Position numbers and translations under genes: made by a program
Assembly: GCF_964031085.1 (NCBI RefSeq)
Contig: NZ_OZ035001.1
Span: forward strand, 62,001 to 126,000
DNA from: Spiroplasma endosymbiont of Asaphidion curtum
GTDB taxonomy: Bacteria > Bacillota_I > Bacilli_A > Mycoplasmatales > Nriv7
Length of the DNA stretch: 64,000 nt
Direction of reading: 5' to 3'
Shown: positions 1 through 9,404 of the stretch, one piece after another
Numbering within the stretch: position 1 is the stretch's first letter
Layout: each line of letters begins with the position of its first letter
The notes under the pieces: generated by a model
Database searches by the model: none
Seen by the model: the letters and a program-made list of their open reading frames with translations, nothing else
What the model was told of the DNA's origin: nothing

Positions 1-250
1 GTCAATTCTTAAAATTGTTCAAGCAGTGCAATTGACAGGAGCAAAAGTTAAGGGACCGATTCCTTTGCCAACCAAAAGAGAAATTTATACTGTTTTACGA
101 TCTGTTCATAAACATAAAGATGCTCGTGAACAGTTTGAAATCCGAACTCATAACAGATTAGTTGATATTATTAATCCAACACCAAAAACTGTAGATAGTT
201 TATCAAGATTACAACTACCTAGTGGTGTGGATATTGAGATTAAATTATAA
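1..250 (+). CDS. rpsJ: 30S ribosomal protein S10 (5' end outside window)
   Basis: The reading frame is open from base 2, before the first possible GTG at 26, and runs to TAA at 250, so the gene starts upstream of the window. The visible part begins [19 protein letters not shown] and ends with [10 protein letters not shown], both typical of S10. S10 sits in the head of the small subunit and in the NusB antitermination complex. It is the usual first gene of the S10 operon, which matches rplC following on the same strand. Only about the last 82 codons are visible. Confidence 0.97.
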   Translation, partial: SILKIVQAVQLTGAKVKGPIPLPTKREIYTVLRSVHKHKDAREQFEIRTHNRLVDIINPTPKTVDSLSRLQLPSGVDIEIKL

Positions 251-279
251 ACAATTATAAACGCAATTAACTTAGTCAA

Positions 280-304
280 CCTTTTAGAAATATATTTTAA
301 AAGG
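280..304 (+). promoter_or_regulatory. hairpin in the rpsJ-rplC spacer
   Basis: The gap between rpsJ and rplC is 102 bases, much wider than elsewhere in this cluster. It contains a 7-bp inverted repeat, CCTTTTA (280-286) and TAAAAGG (298-304), with an 11-base loop and no strong T-run. It could be an attenuator, a processing site or chance in AT-rich DNA. The S10 operon is autoregulated by L4 in some bacteria, but nothing here proves such a leader. Confidence 0.3.
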
Positions 305-352
305 CAATGATATACACAATAATGATAAGTTGGAAAGGACGGTAAAATTCTT

Positions 353-1060
353 ATGAAAGGAATTTTAGGCAGAAAAATTGCTATGACTCAGGTCTTTACT
401 GTTGAAGGAAAGATAATTCCCGTAACAGTTATTGAAGTGCAACCTAATGTTGTTACTGATGTTAAAACAGCAGAGGAAAATGGTTATACTTCGTTGCAGT
501 TAGCGGTAGAAGATAAAAGACCTAATTTAGTTAATAAACCATTGAAAGGACATTTTGAAAGAGCTAAGACAACTCCGAAGCGGTTTAGTAAAGAGATTCG
601 TGAAATGTCAGGGTTTAATATGGGAGATATTATTAATTGTGATATTTTCACTCCTGGTGAATTAGTAGATGTGCGAGCTATTAGCAAGGGTAAAGGCTTT
701 GCGGGAGTTATTAAACGCCATAATTATTCAAGAGGGCCGATGGCTCATGGTTCTGGGTTTCATCGTGAAATTGGTTCAATGGGTGCGATTGCTCCGAACC
801 GAATTTTTAAAGGAAAAAAGATGCCGGGAAGAATGGGACATCAACAAGTTACAATGCAAAATTTGCAAGTAATTCATATTGATGTTGCTAAGAATGCGTT
901 ATTAGTTAAAGGTTCAATTCCAGGACCTAAAAAACAGTTTGTTGTTATTACTGAAGCGATTAAGGGCTTAAAAACAAAAACACCACCAAATTTAGTTAAC
1001 AATCAACCACCTGTTGAAACTACTACAGTAGATGTTAGTAGCGTTGCCCCAGCAGCATAA
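353..1060 (+). CDS. rplC: 50S ribosomal protein L3
   Basis: This 235-residue protein starts [15 protein letters not shown], the standard L3 start, and has the conserved core [21 protein letters not shown]-like stretch around residues 140-165 that reaches toward the peptidyl transferase centre. L3 nucleates 50S assembly. The ATG at 353 follows GGAAAGGA at a good distance. The last 25 or so residues (rich in Pro, Val and Thr, ending VAPAA) go beyond the usual end of about 210 residues and look like a flexible lineage-specific tail. Confidence 0.98.
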   Translation: MKGILGRKIAMTQVFTVEGKIIPVTVIEVQPNVVTDVKTAEENGYTSLQLAVEDKRPNLVNKPLKGHFERAKTTPKRFSKEIREMSGFNMGDIINCDIFTPGELVDVRAISKGKGFAGVIKRHNYSRGPMAHGSGFHREIGSMGAIAPNRIFKGKKMPGRMGHQQVTMQNLQVIHIDVAKNALLVKGSIPGPKKQFVVITEAIKGLKTKTPPNLVNNQPPVETTTVDVSSVAPAA

Positions 1061-1079
1061 TTATTAAGGAGAAAAAATG

Positions 1080-1706
1080 ATGAAGTTACAAGTATTAGAT
1101 ATTAATGGTAATGTTGTTAAAGATGTTAGTTTAAATGAGAAAGTTTGAAATATTATGCCTCATCAACAAGCAATGTTTGATGCAACAATTGCTCAACAAG
1201 CGTCTTGAAGACAGGGAACACATCAAACTAAAACTCGTGGTGAAGTTAGCGGTGGTGGTAAAAAACCATGGAAGCAAAAAGGGACAGGACGAGCCAGACA
1301 AGGTTCAATTCGTTCGCCACAATGAAAAGGTGGGGGAATTGTATTTGGTCCAACAGTTGAGAGAAATTATAAATTGCATGTTAATCGGAAAGTAAGAAAG
1401 TTAGCATTAAAATCGGCGTTATCTTTAAAGGCACAAAATAATGAACTTATTATTGTTGACAGTATTAGTTTAGAAAAATATTCAACAAAGGCAGTTTTAC
1501 AAATTTGTCAAAATTTAAAGTTAGTGGATAATAAAACATTATTAATTACTAAAGTAGCTGATGAAATGATTGTTAAATCAGCAAGTAATATTGCAAAATT
1601 TAATGTTATTGCTGCTAATAATTTAAATATTTATGATTTATTGCACGCTAATAAGTTATTAATAACTTTAGAGGCGTTAGTAAACATTGAGGGGGTATTG
1701 GCATAA
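1080..1706 (+). CDS. rplD: 50S ribosomal protein L4
   Basis: The 208-residue product begins [13 protein letters not shown]. Three TGA codons must be read as Trp (for example at 1147 and 1206) to keep the frame open to TAA at 1704-1706. The tunnel-loop signature [13 protein letters not shown] is present. ATG codons lie at 1077 and 1080; AAGGAG at 1066-1071 is 8 bases from the second, which I prefer. L4 lines the exit tunnel and is an operon autoregulator in other bacteria. The stop overlaps the rplW start by one base. Confidence 0.97.
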
Positions 1707-1993
1707 TGCGTATTACCGAAGTGATTAAAAAGCCCGTCTTAACAGAAAAGTCATATTTAAAAATTAATGTTGATGGTAAATATACTTTTGAAGTTAATTA
1801 TAAGGCTAATAAGGTACAAATTAAAAAAGCATTTGAAACTATTTTTGAAGTAAAAGTTCTTAAGGTAAATATTATTAAAAAGAAACCGAAAGCTAAAAAA
1901 ATGGGACGGTTTGAAGGATTAACTAATGCTAGTAAAAGAGCAATTATTACTTTAAAACCAGGTGAAAAATTAGAGTTATTTAATAACGAATAA
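1706..1993 (+). CDS. rplW: 50S ribosomal protein L23
   Basis: This 95-residue protein has the L23 features [11 protein letters not shown] near the start and [17 protein letters not shown] in the middle. L23 sits at the tunnel exit and docks trigger factor and SRP. Its ATG shares the last base of the rplD stop (TAATG), so the two are likely translationally coupled. Confidence 0.97.
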   Translation: MRITEVIKKPVLTEKSYLKINVDGKYTFEVNYKANKVQIKKAFETIFEVKVLKVNIIKKKPKAKKMGRFEGLTNASKRAIITLKPGEKLELFNNE

Positions 1994-2011
1994 TATTAAG
2001 GAGTAAGAGTT

Positions 2012-2848
2012 ATGGCAATAAAAAAATATAAACCAGTTACTAATGGTCGTCGTAATATGACAACTCTTGATTATTCAGTTTTAACAACTGATAAACCAGA
2101 GAAATCGTTATTAACTACACTGAATAGGAAATCTGGTCGGAATAATCGGGGAATTATTACTACGCGTCATAAAGGTGGCGGTCATAAAAGAAAATATCGT
2201 ATTATTGACTTTAAACGTGATAAAGACAATATTATTGGTAAAGTAGCAAGTATTGAGTATGACCCCAATCGTAATGCGTTTATTTCATTAATTAATTATC
2301 TTGATGGTGAAAAAAGATATATTTTAACACCTAAAACTCTTGAAGTGGGAATGGAAATTGTTAGTGGTGCGTTGGTTGATATTAAAGTTGGTAATAGTAT
2401 GCCAATGGGGAAAATGCCTGAGGGGACAGTAGTTTATAATATTGAATTGCGACCTTTAAAAGGTGGTCAATTAGCTAGAAGCGCGGGAACTAGTGCTCAA
2501 TTATTAGGAAAAGATGAAAGTGGTCGTTATATTACGATTCGTTTAAATTCTGGTGAGGTTCGCAAGATATTAGCATCTTGTCGAGCAACAATTGGTGAAG
2601 TTGGTAATGAAGATCGGAACTTAGTTAATTGAGGAAAGGCTGGAAGAAATCGTTGAAGAGGGATTCGTCCGACGGTTAGAGGTTCAGTTATGAATCCTAA
2701 TGATCATCCACATGGTGGTGGTGAAGGAAAAGCGCCGATTGGAAGAGTAGCTCCGGTAACACCTTGAGGTAAGAAGACATTGGGGATGAAAACTCGTAAT
2801 CCTCGTAGGGCTTCAACAAAATTAATTATTAGAAGAAAGAAAAAATAG
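2012..2848 (+). CDS. rplB: 50S ribosomal protein L2
   Basis: The frame runs to TAG at 2846-2848 (278 residues) if the TGA codons at about 2630, 2654 and 2765 are read as Trp. The C-terminal signature [13 protein letters not shown] contains the conserved His near the peptidyl transferase centre. The N-terminal motif [11 protein letters not shown] is also typical. L2 is needed for subunit association. The start follows AAGGAGTAAGAGTT. Confidence 0.98.
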
Positions 2849-2878
2849 GGTAATGCTTATGAAAGGAAATCGTTAAGG

Positions 2879-3151
2879 ATGGGAAGATCATTAAAAAAAG
2901 GGCCATATATTGCGTCACATTTATTGAAAAAAGTTGAGTTGTTGAATAGTAATAATAAAAGAGAAGTAATGAAAACTTGATCGCGTCGCTCTACTATTTC
3001 TCCTGCCTTCATTAATCATACAGTTGCTGTTCATGATGGTAGAAAGCATGTTCCGGTTTTTGTAACTGAAGATATGGTTGGTCATAAATTTGGTGAATTT
3101 GCACCAACAAGATCGTTTGGTGGGCACGGAAATGATAAGAAGAAGAAATAG
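2879..3151 (+). CDS. rpsS: 30S ribosomal protein S19
   Basis: This 90-residue S19 begins [15 protein letters not shown] and ends [16 protein letters not shown]. One TGA is read as Trp in [12 protein letters not shown]19 binds the 16S 3' domain in the small-subunit head next to S13. The ATG at 2879 follows TTAAGG. The antisense frame over the same bases is a shadow. Confidence 0.97.
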
Positions 3152-3166
3152 TAAGGAGTTTAAAAT

Positions 3167-3514
3167 ATGGAAGCAAAAGCTATTTTAAGAACAATTAGAA
3201 TTGCCCCCAGAAAGGTGCAATTAATTGCTGAATTAATAAGAAGAAAACCAGTTACTGATGCTTTAGCGATTTTAATGAATACTAATAAAAAAGCTAGTGA
3301 ACCAGTACTTAAACTTCTAAAATCAGCTATTGCTAATGCAGTAAATAATTATGCGATGGATGGGGATGCGTTATTAATTAAAGAGGTTTTAGTGAATGAG
3401 GGTGCAACTTTAAAACGGTTTCGACCATCAGATCATGGACAAGCTTATAAAATATTAAAAAGAACTAGTCACATTACAATTGTTGTAACGGACGCAAAGG
3501 GAGGTAATCAATAA
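3167..3514 (+). CDS. rplV: 50S ribosomal protein L22
   Basis: This 115-residue protein has the L22 N-terminus [20 protein letters not shown] and the C-terminal RTSHITIVV, from the hairpin that lines the exit tunnel, where macrolide-resistance changes can occur. The motif [12 protein letters not shown] is well kept. The TAA overlaps the rpsC ATG by one base. Confidence 0.97.
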   Translation: MEAKAILRTIRIAPRKVQLIAELIRRKPVTDALAILMNTNKKASEPVLKLLKSAIANAVNNYAMDGDALLIKEVLVNEGATLKRFRPSDHGQAYKILKRTSHITIVVTDAKGGNQ

Positions 3515-4191
3515 TGGGGCAAAAGGCAAGTCCACATGGATTACGACTTGGTATTAATAAAGACTGAGACTCAAGATGATATGCTAAAGATAAAGATTAT
3601 GCTAATTGATTACATTCTGATATTAAAATTCGTAAAGTAATTTTAAAAAAATGAAAAAATGCAGCAATTGCTAAAATTGAAATTGAACGCACGAAAGAAA
3701 ATGTTACGGTGTTCATTCATTCTTCGCGTCCTGGTGTTATCTTAGGACAAGAAGGTTCAAATATTGAAAATATTATTAAAGCTATTCGACAAGCGATTGG
3801 TTTGACAACTAAAAGTAAATTAGATATTAAGATTAATGTTGTTGATATTAAAGTTCCTGATTTGGATGCGCAACTTGTTGCTGAAAATATGGCTCAACAA
3901 ATTGTTAATCGGGCATCGTTTAGAACGATACAAAAATTAGCAATTCGTAAAGCAATGAAAGCTGGGGCGAAGGGAATTAAAACTTTAGTATCGGGAAGAC
4001 TTGGCGGTGTTGATATGGCTCGTAGTGAGGGTTATTCTGAAGGAAGTGTTCCCTTGGCAACTTTGCGAAGTGATATTGATTATGCTAAAACCTCAGCGTT
4101 AACAACTTATGGTTTAATTGGAATTAAGGTTTGAATTTATAAGGGTGAAATTTTACCAGAAAAGAAAAATTCTGTTAAGGAGGCGAAGTAA
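3514..4191 (+). CDS. rpsC: 30S ribosomal protein S3
   Basis: A 225-residue S3 beginning [18 protein letters not shown]. The first third is rich in TGA-coded Trp, so a standard-code search would only find the part from about 3709. The KH-domain stretch and the conserved [18 protein letters not shown] are clear. S3 forms part of the mRNA entry channel. Start coupled to rplV. Confidence 0.97.
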
Positions 4192-4193
4192 TT

Positions 4194-4676
4194 ATGTTAA
4201 TGCCAAAACGAACTAAATATCGCCGTCCGCATCGTGTTTTTTATGAAGGTAAAGCAACAAGAGGAACTAAGGTTTCGTTTGGTGAATATGGATTACAAGC
4301 AGTTGGCAAATTAGTTATGCCTAAAAGAAGTATTGTTGTCAATACTGATCAAGTACAAAAAAAACCTGAATTACAAGGTCTTTGAATTACTTCAAAACAA
4401 ATTGAAGCAGCAAGAATTGCAGCGACAAGATATATGAAACGAGGGGGAAAAGTTTGAATTAACATTTTTCCTCAGATGGCGAAAACTAAAAAGCCACTTG
4501 AAGTCCGAATGGGTTCTGGAAAAGGGTCTCCTGAAGAGTTTGTTGCTGTTGTTAAAAAAGGACGAATTATGTTTGAAGTTGCTGGTGTTACTGAAGAAGT
4601 AGCAAGAGAAGCATTAAGATTGGCAATGCATAAATTGCCAATCAGATGTAAAATCGTTAAACGAGGTGAAGAATAA
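4194..4676 (+). CDS. rplP: 50S ribosomal protein L16 with internal insertion
   Basis: The 160-residue product begins [15 protein letters not shown] and contains [12 protein letters not shown]-like and [12 protein letters not shown] motifs, so it is L16. L16 organises the A-site tRNA region. The usual length is about 137-144 residues. The extra length lies in one place: between FGEYGLQA and LWIT, which are normally separated by only a few residues, there are about 22 additional residues (about positions 37-60, [16 protein letters not shown] within it). Two TGA-Trp codons lie downstream. The stop overlaps rpmC. Confidence 0.96.
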
Positions 4677-5248
4677 TGGCAAAGAAAATATTTAAAGATA
4701 AAAGCATTCATGATTTACAACATCGTGCTGAAGAATTAAAAGCAGAATTGTTTGCCTTAAGATTTCAATCAGCAACCGGACAATTAGAAAAGCCCCATCG
4801 AATTAAAGAATTGCGAAGAGAAGTTGCTAGAATATTAACTCATTTACAAATGAGAAAAGCTGAAGATAAAGTTGTTAAACCATTGAATCAACAAAAAGTT
4901 GTTATTTCTAAAACATTACAAGAAGAAATTGAACAAAAAACTAAAATTGTTGAGGAGAAAGCAAAACTTAAACTTAAAGAAAAGAAATTAGTTGTTGAAA
5001 AGCAAGATAATGTTGTTACTGAACAAATTGAACTGGAAAATCAAAAATTAATGGCGAAAGAAATTAAAAAAATTAAAGATGTTGTAGCACCAGTTATTAA
5101 AGAAAAGAAAGCTTCTACGAAGTTAACAAGTAACGATAGTAAAGAAGTTAGTGTTAAAATGGCAAAAGTTACTAAATCTAAAGCAGCAACAATAACCCCC
5201 AAAACAAAAACTGATGAAAAGCGAGGCGATAATGATGGAAAGAAATAA
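4676..5248 (+). CDS. rpmC: 50S ribosomal protein L29 with long charged tail
   Basis: Residues 1-65 or so are a normal L29 ([20 protein letters not shown], then [16 protein letters not shown]). L29 sits next to L23 at the tunnel exit. The full protein is 190 residues, roughly three times the usual 65-70. Residues 70-190 are Lys/Glu/Val-rich, low in complexity and partly coiled-coil-like ([16 protein letters not shown]). Extended L29 tails are known in Mollicutes, but this one is long. The end overlaps rpsQ. Confidence 0.95.
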   Translation: MAKKIFKDKSIHDLQHRAEELKAELFALRFQSATGQLEKPHRIKELRREVARILTHLQMRKAEDKVVKPLNQQKVVISKTLQEEIEQKTKIVEEKAKLKLKEKKLVVEKQDNVVTEQIELENQKLMAKEIKKIKDVVAPVIKEKKASTKLTSNDSKEVSVKMAKVTKSKAATITPKTKTDEKRGDNDGKK

Positions 5249-5495
5249 CCGTAAGGTTTATACTGGTGTTGTTGTTTCTAGTAAAATGGAGAAGACAATT
5301 ACTGTTTTAGTAGAAACATATAAAAAAGTTCCGATATATAAAAAACGCGTTAAATATTCAAAAAAGTTTAAAGCTCATGATCAAGACAATTCTTCTCAAG
5401 AGGGTGATCGCGTTTTGATTATGGAAACAAGACCATTATCAGCAACTAAACGCTTTCGTTTAGTAAAAATTGTTGAAAAAGCAATTATTTTATAG
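5235..5495 (+). CDS. rpsQ: 30S ribosomal protein S17
   Basis: An 86-residue S17 starting [15 protein letters not shown] and ending [16 protein letters not shown]17 is a primary 16S-binding protein with an OB fold. In-frame ATGs occur at 5232 and 5235. The second gives the family's usual start and is 8 bases from the GAGG at 5223-5226. It overlaps the last 14 bases of rpmC in another frame. Confidence 0.95.
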   Translation: MERNNRKVYTGVVVSSKMEKTITVLVETYKKVPIYKKRVKYSKKFKAHDQDNSSQEGDRVLIMETRPLSATKRFRLVKIVEKAIIL

Positions 5496-5512
5496 AAAAG
5501 GAAGTATAGATT

Positions 5513-5881
5513 ATGATTCAAACTGAGTCTCAATTAAGGGTCGCTGATAATACAGGAGCAAAAATAATTTTAGTAATTCGAAACTTAGGTGGTTCGGTGC
5601 GTAAATTTACAAGTGTTGGTGATGTTATTGTTTGTTCAGTTAAACAAACAACACCAGGGGGAACTGTTAAAAAGGGACAAGTTGTTAAAGCTGTTATTGT
5701 TCGTACTAGAAAAGCTGTCCGTAGAAGTGATGGTACATATATTAAGTTTTCGGAAAATGCGGCTGTTCTTATTAAAGATGATAAAATGCCAAGAGGAACA
5801 AGAATTTTTGGCCCGATTGCTAGAGAAGTAAAAGAAGCGGGATTTAATAAAATTGCTTCTTTAGCAACTGAGGTGATATAA
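5513..5881 (+). CDS. rplN: 50S ribosomal protein L14
   Basis: A 122-residue protein, the standard L14 length, beginning [17 protein letters not shown] and containing [20 protein letters not shown]14 contacts 16S rRNA in an inter-subunit bridge and is the RsfS binding site. It follows a GGAAG ribosome site, and rplX starts 1 base after it. Confidence 0.98.
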   Translation: MIQTESQLRVADNTGAKIILVIRNLGGSVRKFTSVGDVIVCSVKQTTPGGTVKKGQVVKAVIVRTRKAVRRSDGTYIKFSENAAVLIKDDKMPRGTRIFGPIAREVKEAGFNKIASLATEVI

Positions 5882-5882
5882 G

Positions 5883-6194
5883 ATGATAAAAATAAAAATT
5901 AAAAAAGGTGACCAAGTAGTAGTTATTGTTGGTAAACACCGTGGTTTTAAAGGACCAGTTACTAATATTTTAAAGAAAAAACTTCGTGTGGAAATTGAAG
6001 GCATTACAGTTAAAAAAAACCAAAAGCCAAGTCAAAATGATGAAGGGGGAATTAAAGAAATTCCTGCCAGCATTCATCTTTCCAATGTTGCTTTACTAGA
6101 TAGTAAAGATAAAACTAAAACAACTAAAATTGGTTATGAGATTAAAGATGGTAAAAAATATCGGATTGCTCGTAAAACCAAGACAAGAATTTAA
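5883..6194 (+). CDS. rplX: 50S ribosomal protein L24
   Basis: This 103-residue protein has the KOW motif near the start (KKGDQVVVIVGKHRGFKGPV), diagnostic of L24, an assembly initiator protein near the tunnel exit. The terminal KYRIARKTKTRI is basic. Coupled to rplN. Confidence 0.97.
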   Translation: MIKIKIKKGDQVVVIVGKHRGFKGPVTNILKKKLRVEIEGITVKKNQKPSQNDEGGIKEIPASIHLSNVALLDSKDKTKTTKIGYEIKDGKKYRIARKTKTRI

Positions 6195-6213
6195 TTTAAG
6201 GAGTTAAAATTTG

Positions 6214-6753
6214 ATGAATTATTTACAAAAACAATATCAAGATGAAATCATTCAGGCAATGATGCAAGAATATAATTTTACTTCTACAATGCAAGTTTCT
6301 AAAATTATCAAAGTAGTTGTTAATGTTGGTATTGGTGATGCTGTTAGTAATAGTAAATATATTGAAATAGTAATGCGAGAATTGTACTTAATTACAGGAC
6401 AAAAACCAGTAATAACTAGAGCAAAAAAATCAATTGCTAGTTTTAAGTTACGAGAAGGAATGCCAATTGGGTGTAAAGTAACTTTACGGGGTACTAAAAT
6501 GTATGATTTTCTTTATAAGTTATTTAATATTAATTTACCTCGGGTTCGTGATTTTCGTGGTCTAAATAAAGCAGGTTTTGATAAACACGGTAACTATACA
6601 TTAGGAATTAAAGAACAATTGATTTTTCCTGAAATTGATTACGACAAAGTTGTAAAAACTAGAGGAATGAGTATTACTATTGTAATATCTAGTAATAATC
6701 AAAATGAATCATTTTCTTTACTAAAAAAAATGGATGCGCCTTTTAAGAAATAG
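6214..6753 (+). CDS. rplE: 50S ribosomal protein L5
   Basis: A 179-residue L5 with [38 protein letters not shown] and a C-terminal MSITIVI motif. L5 binds 5S rRNA and the P-site tRNA elbow. AAGGAG at 6198-6203 can serve ATG 6214; an adjoining in-frame TTG at 6211 would add one residue. Confidence 0.97.
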   Translation: MNYLQKQYQDEIIQAMMQEYNFTSTMQVSKIIKVVVNVGIGDAVSNSKYIEIVMRELYLITGQKPVITRAKKSIASFKLREGMPIGCKVTLRGTKMYDFLYKLFNINLPRVRDFRGLNKAGFDKHGNYTLGIKEQLIFPEIDYDKVVKTRGMSITIVISSNNQNESFSLLKKMDAPFKK

Positions 6754-6769
6754 GAGAGGAAAGAAACTG

Positions 6770-6955
6770 ATGGCAAAAAAATCACTAAAAGTAAAACAAT
6801 TAAAAACTCCTAAGTTTGCAGTTCAAGCATACACTCGTTGTCAAAATTGTGGCCGACCAAGGTCAGTATTAAAAAAGTTTCAATTATGTCACATATGTAT
6901 TCGTGAATTTGGCAATAAAGGGCAAATCCCTGGGCTTAAGAAAGCTTCATGATAG
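6770..6955 (+). CDS. rpsN: 30S ribosomal protein S14, zinc-binding type
   Basis: This 61-residue protein starts [21 protein letters not shown]. The short zinc-ribbon form of S14 is shown by CQNC (near residue 24) and CHIC (near residue 40). The last codon is TGA read as Trp (KASW), followed by TAG. The standard code would lose that residue and the true stop. Good GAGAGGA ribosome site. Confidence 0.97.
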
Positions 6956-6972
6956 GAGGTAGTTAGTAAAAT

Positions 6973-7374
6973 ATGATGACAGATCCAATTAGCGATATGC
7001 TAATAAGAATTCGCAATGCTAACCAACGACAATTTAAAAAGGTAAGCATTCCGACTTCTAATATAAAATTACAGATTGCCCAAATTTTAAAAGAAGAAGG
7101 GTATATCACCGATTTTAAAATTAATGAGAAACCTAAAGATGGAACTCATAGTAAAATTGATATTTTATTGAAATATAAAGCAAGCCAAAAGGTAATTTGA
7201 GGTTTAAAGAGAATATCTAAACCAGGTCTTAGAGTATATGTTAAAAATAGTGAGATTCCAAAGGTTTTAAATGGTTTAGGAATTGCAATTATTTCGACAT
7301 CGCTTGGGATTATGACTGATGCAAAAGCAAGAGAAAATCGTTTAGGCGGCGAAGTTCTTGCCTTTGTTTGATAG
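6973..7374 (+). CDS. rpsH: 30S ribosomal protein S8
   Basis: A 133-residue S8 beginning [17 protein letters not shown] with the C-terminal [26 protein letters not shown] block; TGA-Trp occurs twice, including the last sense codon. S8 is a primary 16S-binding protein and the translational repressor of the spc operon in E. coli. AGGAGG lies 13 bases upstream, a longer gap than usual; ATG 6976 is an alternative start. Confidence 0.96.
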
Positions 7375-7385
7375 GGTGATAAATT

Positions 7386-7928
7386 ATGTCAAGAATTGGT
7401 AATCGCATTCTTTCTGTACAAGATGGCGTTGAAATAAATGTTGCAAAAAATAATATCATAACTATTAAGGGACCTAAAGGAACACTCAATAAACAATTAC
7501 CACAAAAAATTACTATTATTGTTGAAAACCAAACGATTAAAACTATAAGACCGAATGAAAAAAAGCATACTAAGCAATTACATGGAACTACTAATTCATT
7601 GTTAGAAGGAATGTTAACAGGGGTTACTACTGGTTTTAGTAAAAGATTATTAATTAATGGGGTGGGATATCGTGCTAATATTCAGGGTGATAAACTAAAT
7701 TTAAGTTTAGGGTTTTCACATCCGATTCAATATACTATCCCTGAAGGAATAACAGTTGTTTGTCCTAAACCAACAGAACTTATTGTTTCAGGAATTAGTA
7801 AAGAATTAGTTGGACAAGTAGCAGCCGATATTCGTGCTTTTCGGCCAATAGAGCCGTACAAAGGCAAAGGAATTCAATATGATAATGAATACATTATTCG
7901 CAAGGAAGGGAAATCAGCAGGTAAATAG
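7386..7928 (+). CDS. rplF: 50S ribosomal protein L6
   Basis: A 180-residue L6 starting MSRIGNRIL. It holds the duplicated alpha/beta fold and the C-terminal signature [19 protein letters not shown]6 sits near the sarcin-ricin loop and the factor-binding site. Length is normal and no internal stop needs recoding. Confidence 0.98.
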   Translation: MSRIGNRILSVQDGVEINVAKNNIITIKGPKGTLNKQLPQKITIIVENQTIKTIRPNEKKHTKQLHGTTNSLLEGMLTGVTTGFSKRLLINGVGYRANIQGDKLNLSLGFSHPIQYTIPEGITVVCPKPTELIVSGISKELVGQVAADIRAFRPIEPYKGKGIQYDNEYIIRKEGKSAGK

Positions 7929-7963
7929 ACGATAGTCTAAATTTACTGTTAAAGGAGTTAAAA

Positions 7964-8314
7964 ATGAAATCAAATCGCTATGAAGCAAGAAAAATTAGAC
8001 ATTTTCGTATTCGTAAAAAAATAAATGGCTCTGAATCAAGGCCCCGACTTAATGTATTTCGTTCTAATAGGAATCTTTATGCACAAATTATTGATGATAA
8101 CCAGCACCAAACACTAGTTTCTTATTCAACTTTGCAAATGGCAAGTAAGGGTAATTTAAATAAAGCTAGTGCTGCCCTTTTGGGAGAAATGTTAGCAAAG
8201 AAAGCTTTAGAAAACAATATTACCACTGTTGTCTTTGATCGTGGTGGGCATTTGTATCACGGGAAAATTGCTGCTTTTGCGGAGGCTGCAAGAGAACATG
8301 GATTGAAATTTTAG
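7964..8314 (+). CDS. rplR: 50S ribosomal protein L18
   Basis: This 116-residue protein has SRPRLNVFRSNRNLYAQIIDD and VFDRGGHLYHGKIAAFAEAAREHGL, both L18 hallmarks. L18 carries 5S rRNA into the large subunit together with L5. Preceded by AAAGGAG. Confidence 0.98.
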   Translation: MKSNRYEARKIRHFRIRKKINGSESRPRLNVFRSNRNLYAQIIDDNQHQTLVSYSTLQMASKGNLNKASAALLGEMLAKKALENNITTVVFDRGGHLYHGKIAAFAEAAREHGLKF

Positions 8315-8326
8315 TAGAGGAGAAGT

Positions 8327-8962
8327 ATGTTAATGCAAGAAAAAAAAGATCAACAAAATTTAACGACATCACCAACTAAACCTAATTTTGCTAATCGAGG
8401 TAATGATGGTGAACGAAATAAAAAACGATGAACTAAAAAGTCAAATGCTAATTTTCAAAAACCAGTTGAAGAGTTTGAAGAAAAGGTCGTTAAAGTAAGA
8501 AGAGTAACTAAAGTAACTAAAGGGGGGCGGCATTTTCGTTTCTCAGTAGTAGTTATTGTTGGTAACCATAAGGGAAAAGTTGGTTTTGCTACTGGTAAGG
8601 CTAATGAAGTACCAGATGCTATTAAAAAAGCAGCAAAAGCTGCTAAGAAAAATACTTTTATGATTCCAATGGTGGGGGTTACTGTTCCTCATGATGTTAT
8701 TGGTCATTATGGTGCGGGACGAGTATTAATTAAACCTGCTAGAAAAGGTACAGGAATTATTGCTGGTGGTCCAGTTCGGACTTTAATTGAAGTATCTGGT
8801 GTTCAAGATATTTATGCTAAGTCATTAGGTTCTAATACTTCACTTATTATGATTAGAGCAGCAATGGATGGTTTAAAACAAATGCGAACTAAAGAACAAG
8901 TTTATAGTTTACGAGAAATTAAAGAAAAAGTTAGTGAAAAATCACTAGCAAGGGAACAATAA
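8327..8962 (+). CDS. rpsE: 30S ribosomal protein S5 with N-terminal extension
   Basis: The frame from ATG 8327 (or 8333) to 8962 gives 211 residues, reading one TGA at about 8431 as Trp. The S5 core starts near residue 50 ([20 protein letters not shown]) and includes the [20 protein letters not shown] double-stranded RNA-binding motif. The first 48 or so residues are polar and low in complexity, an extension compared with the usual 165 residues. S5 takes part in decoding fidelity and mRNA entry. Confidence 0.96.
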
Positions 8963-8964
8963 TT

Positions 8965-9402
8965 ATGAAATTACATGAACTTAAATATACTAAAAAATCT
9001 CGTAAAGATAAAAAGCGCCTTGGAAGAGGAACATCTTCAGGGCATGGAAAAACTTCTGGTAAAGGTCATAAAGGTCAAAATGCTAGAAGTGGTGGTGGTG
9101 TTCGTCCTGGATTTGAAGGCGGACAAACTCCTTTATTTCGTAGAATCCCTAAAATCGGTTTTACCAATTTTACAAAGAAACGATATGAAATTGTTAACTT
9201 AAGTGCTTTAGAACAATTAGATGTAACTGAAATTACACCACAAGTTTTAAAAAATAAAAAATTAATTAATAGTGAAAAATCATTAGTAAAAATTCTTGCT
9301 AATGGTAAAATTAGTAAAGCATTAGTTGTTAAAGCCCATAAGTTTTCAAAAGTGGCTAAAGATGCTATTGAGAAAGCTAATGGTAAAACCGAGGTGATTT
9401 AA
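8965..9402 (+). CDS. rplO: 50S ribosomal protein L15
   Basis: A 145-residue L15 with the basic glycine-rich N-terminal arm ([20 protein letters not shown], then [17 protein letters not shown]). It binds 23S rRNA late in assembly. The gene starts 2 bases after rpsE and ends 2 bases before secY. Confidence 0.98.
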   Translation: MKLHELKYTKKSRKDKKRLGRGTSSGHGKTSGKGHKGQNARSGGGVRPGFEGGQTPLFRRIPKIGFTNFTKKRYEIVNLSALEQLDVTEITPQVLKNKKLINSEKSLVKILANGKISKALVVKAHKFSKVAKDAIEKANGKTEVI

Positions 9403-9404
9403 TA

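Noticed and set aside
484-687. Antisense ORF within rplC, and many similar ones (4472-4711, 9428-9871, 14064-14309, 32110-32304, 57572-57883)
   Set aside because: They lie opposite strongly conserved genes and have no ribosome site or recognisable product.
4676-5248. L29 tail as a separate gene fused by a frameshift
   Set aside because: The frame is continuous, the composition is uniform, and extended L29 tails occur in Mollicutes.
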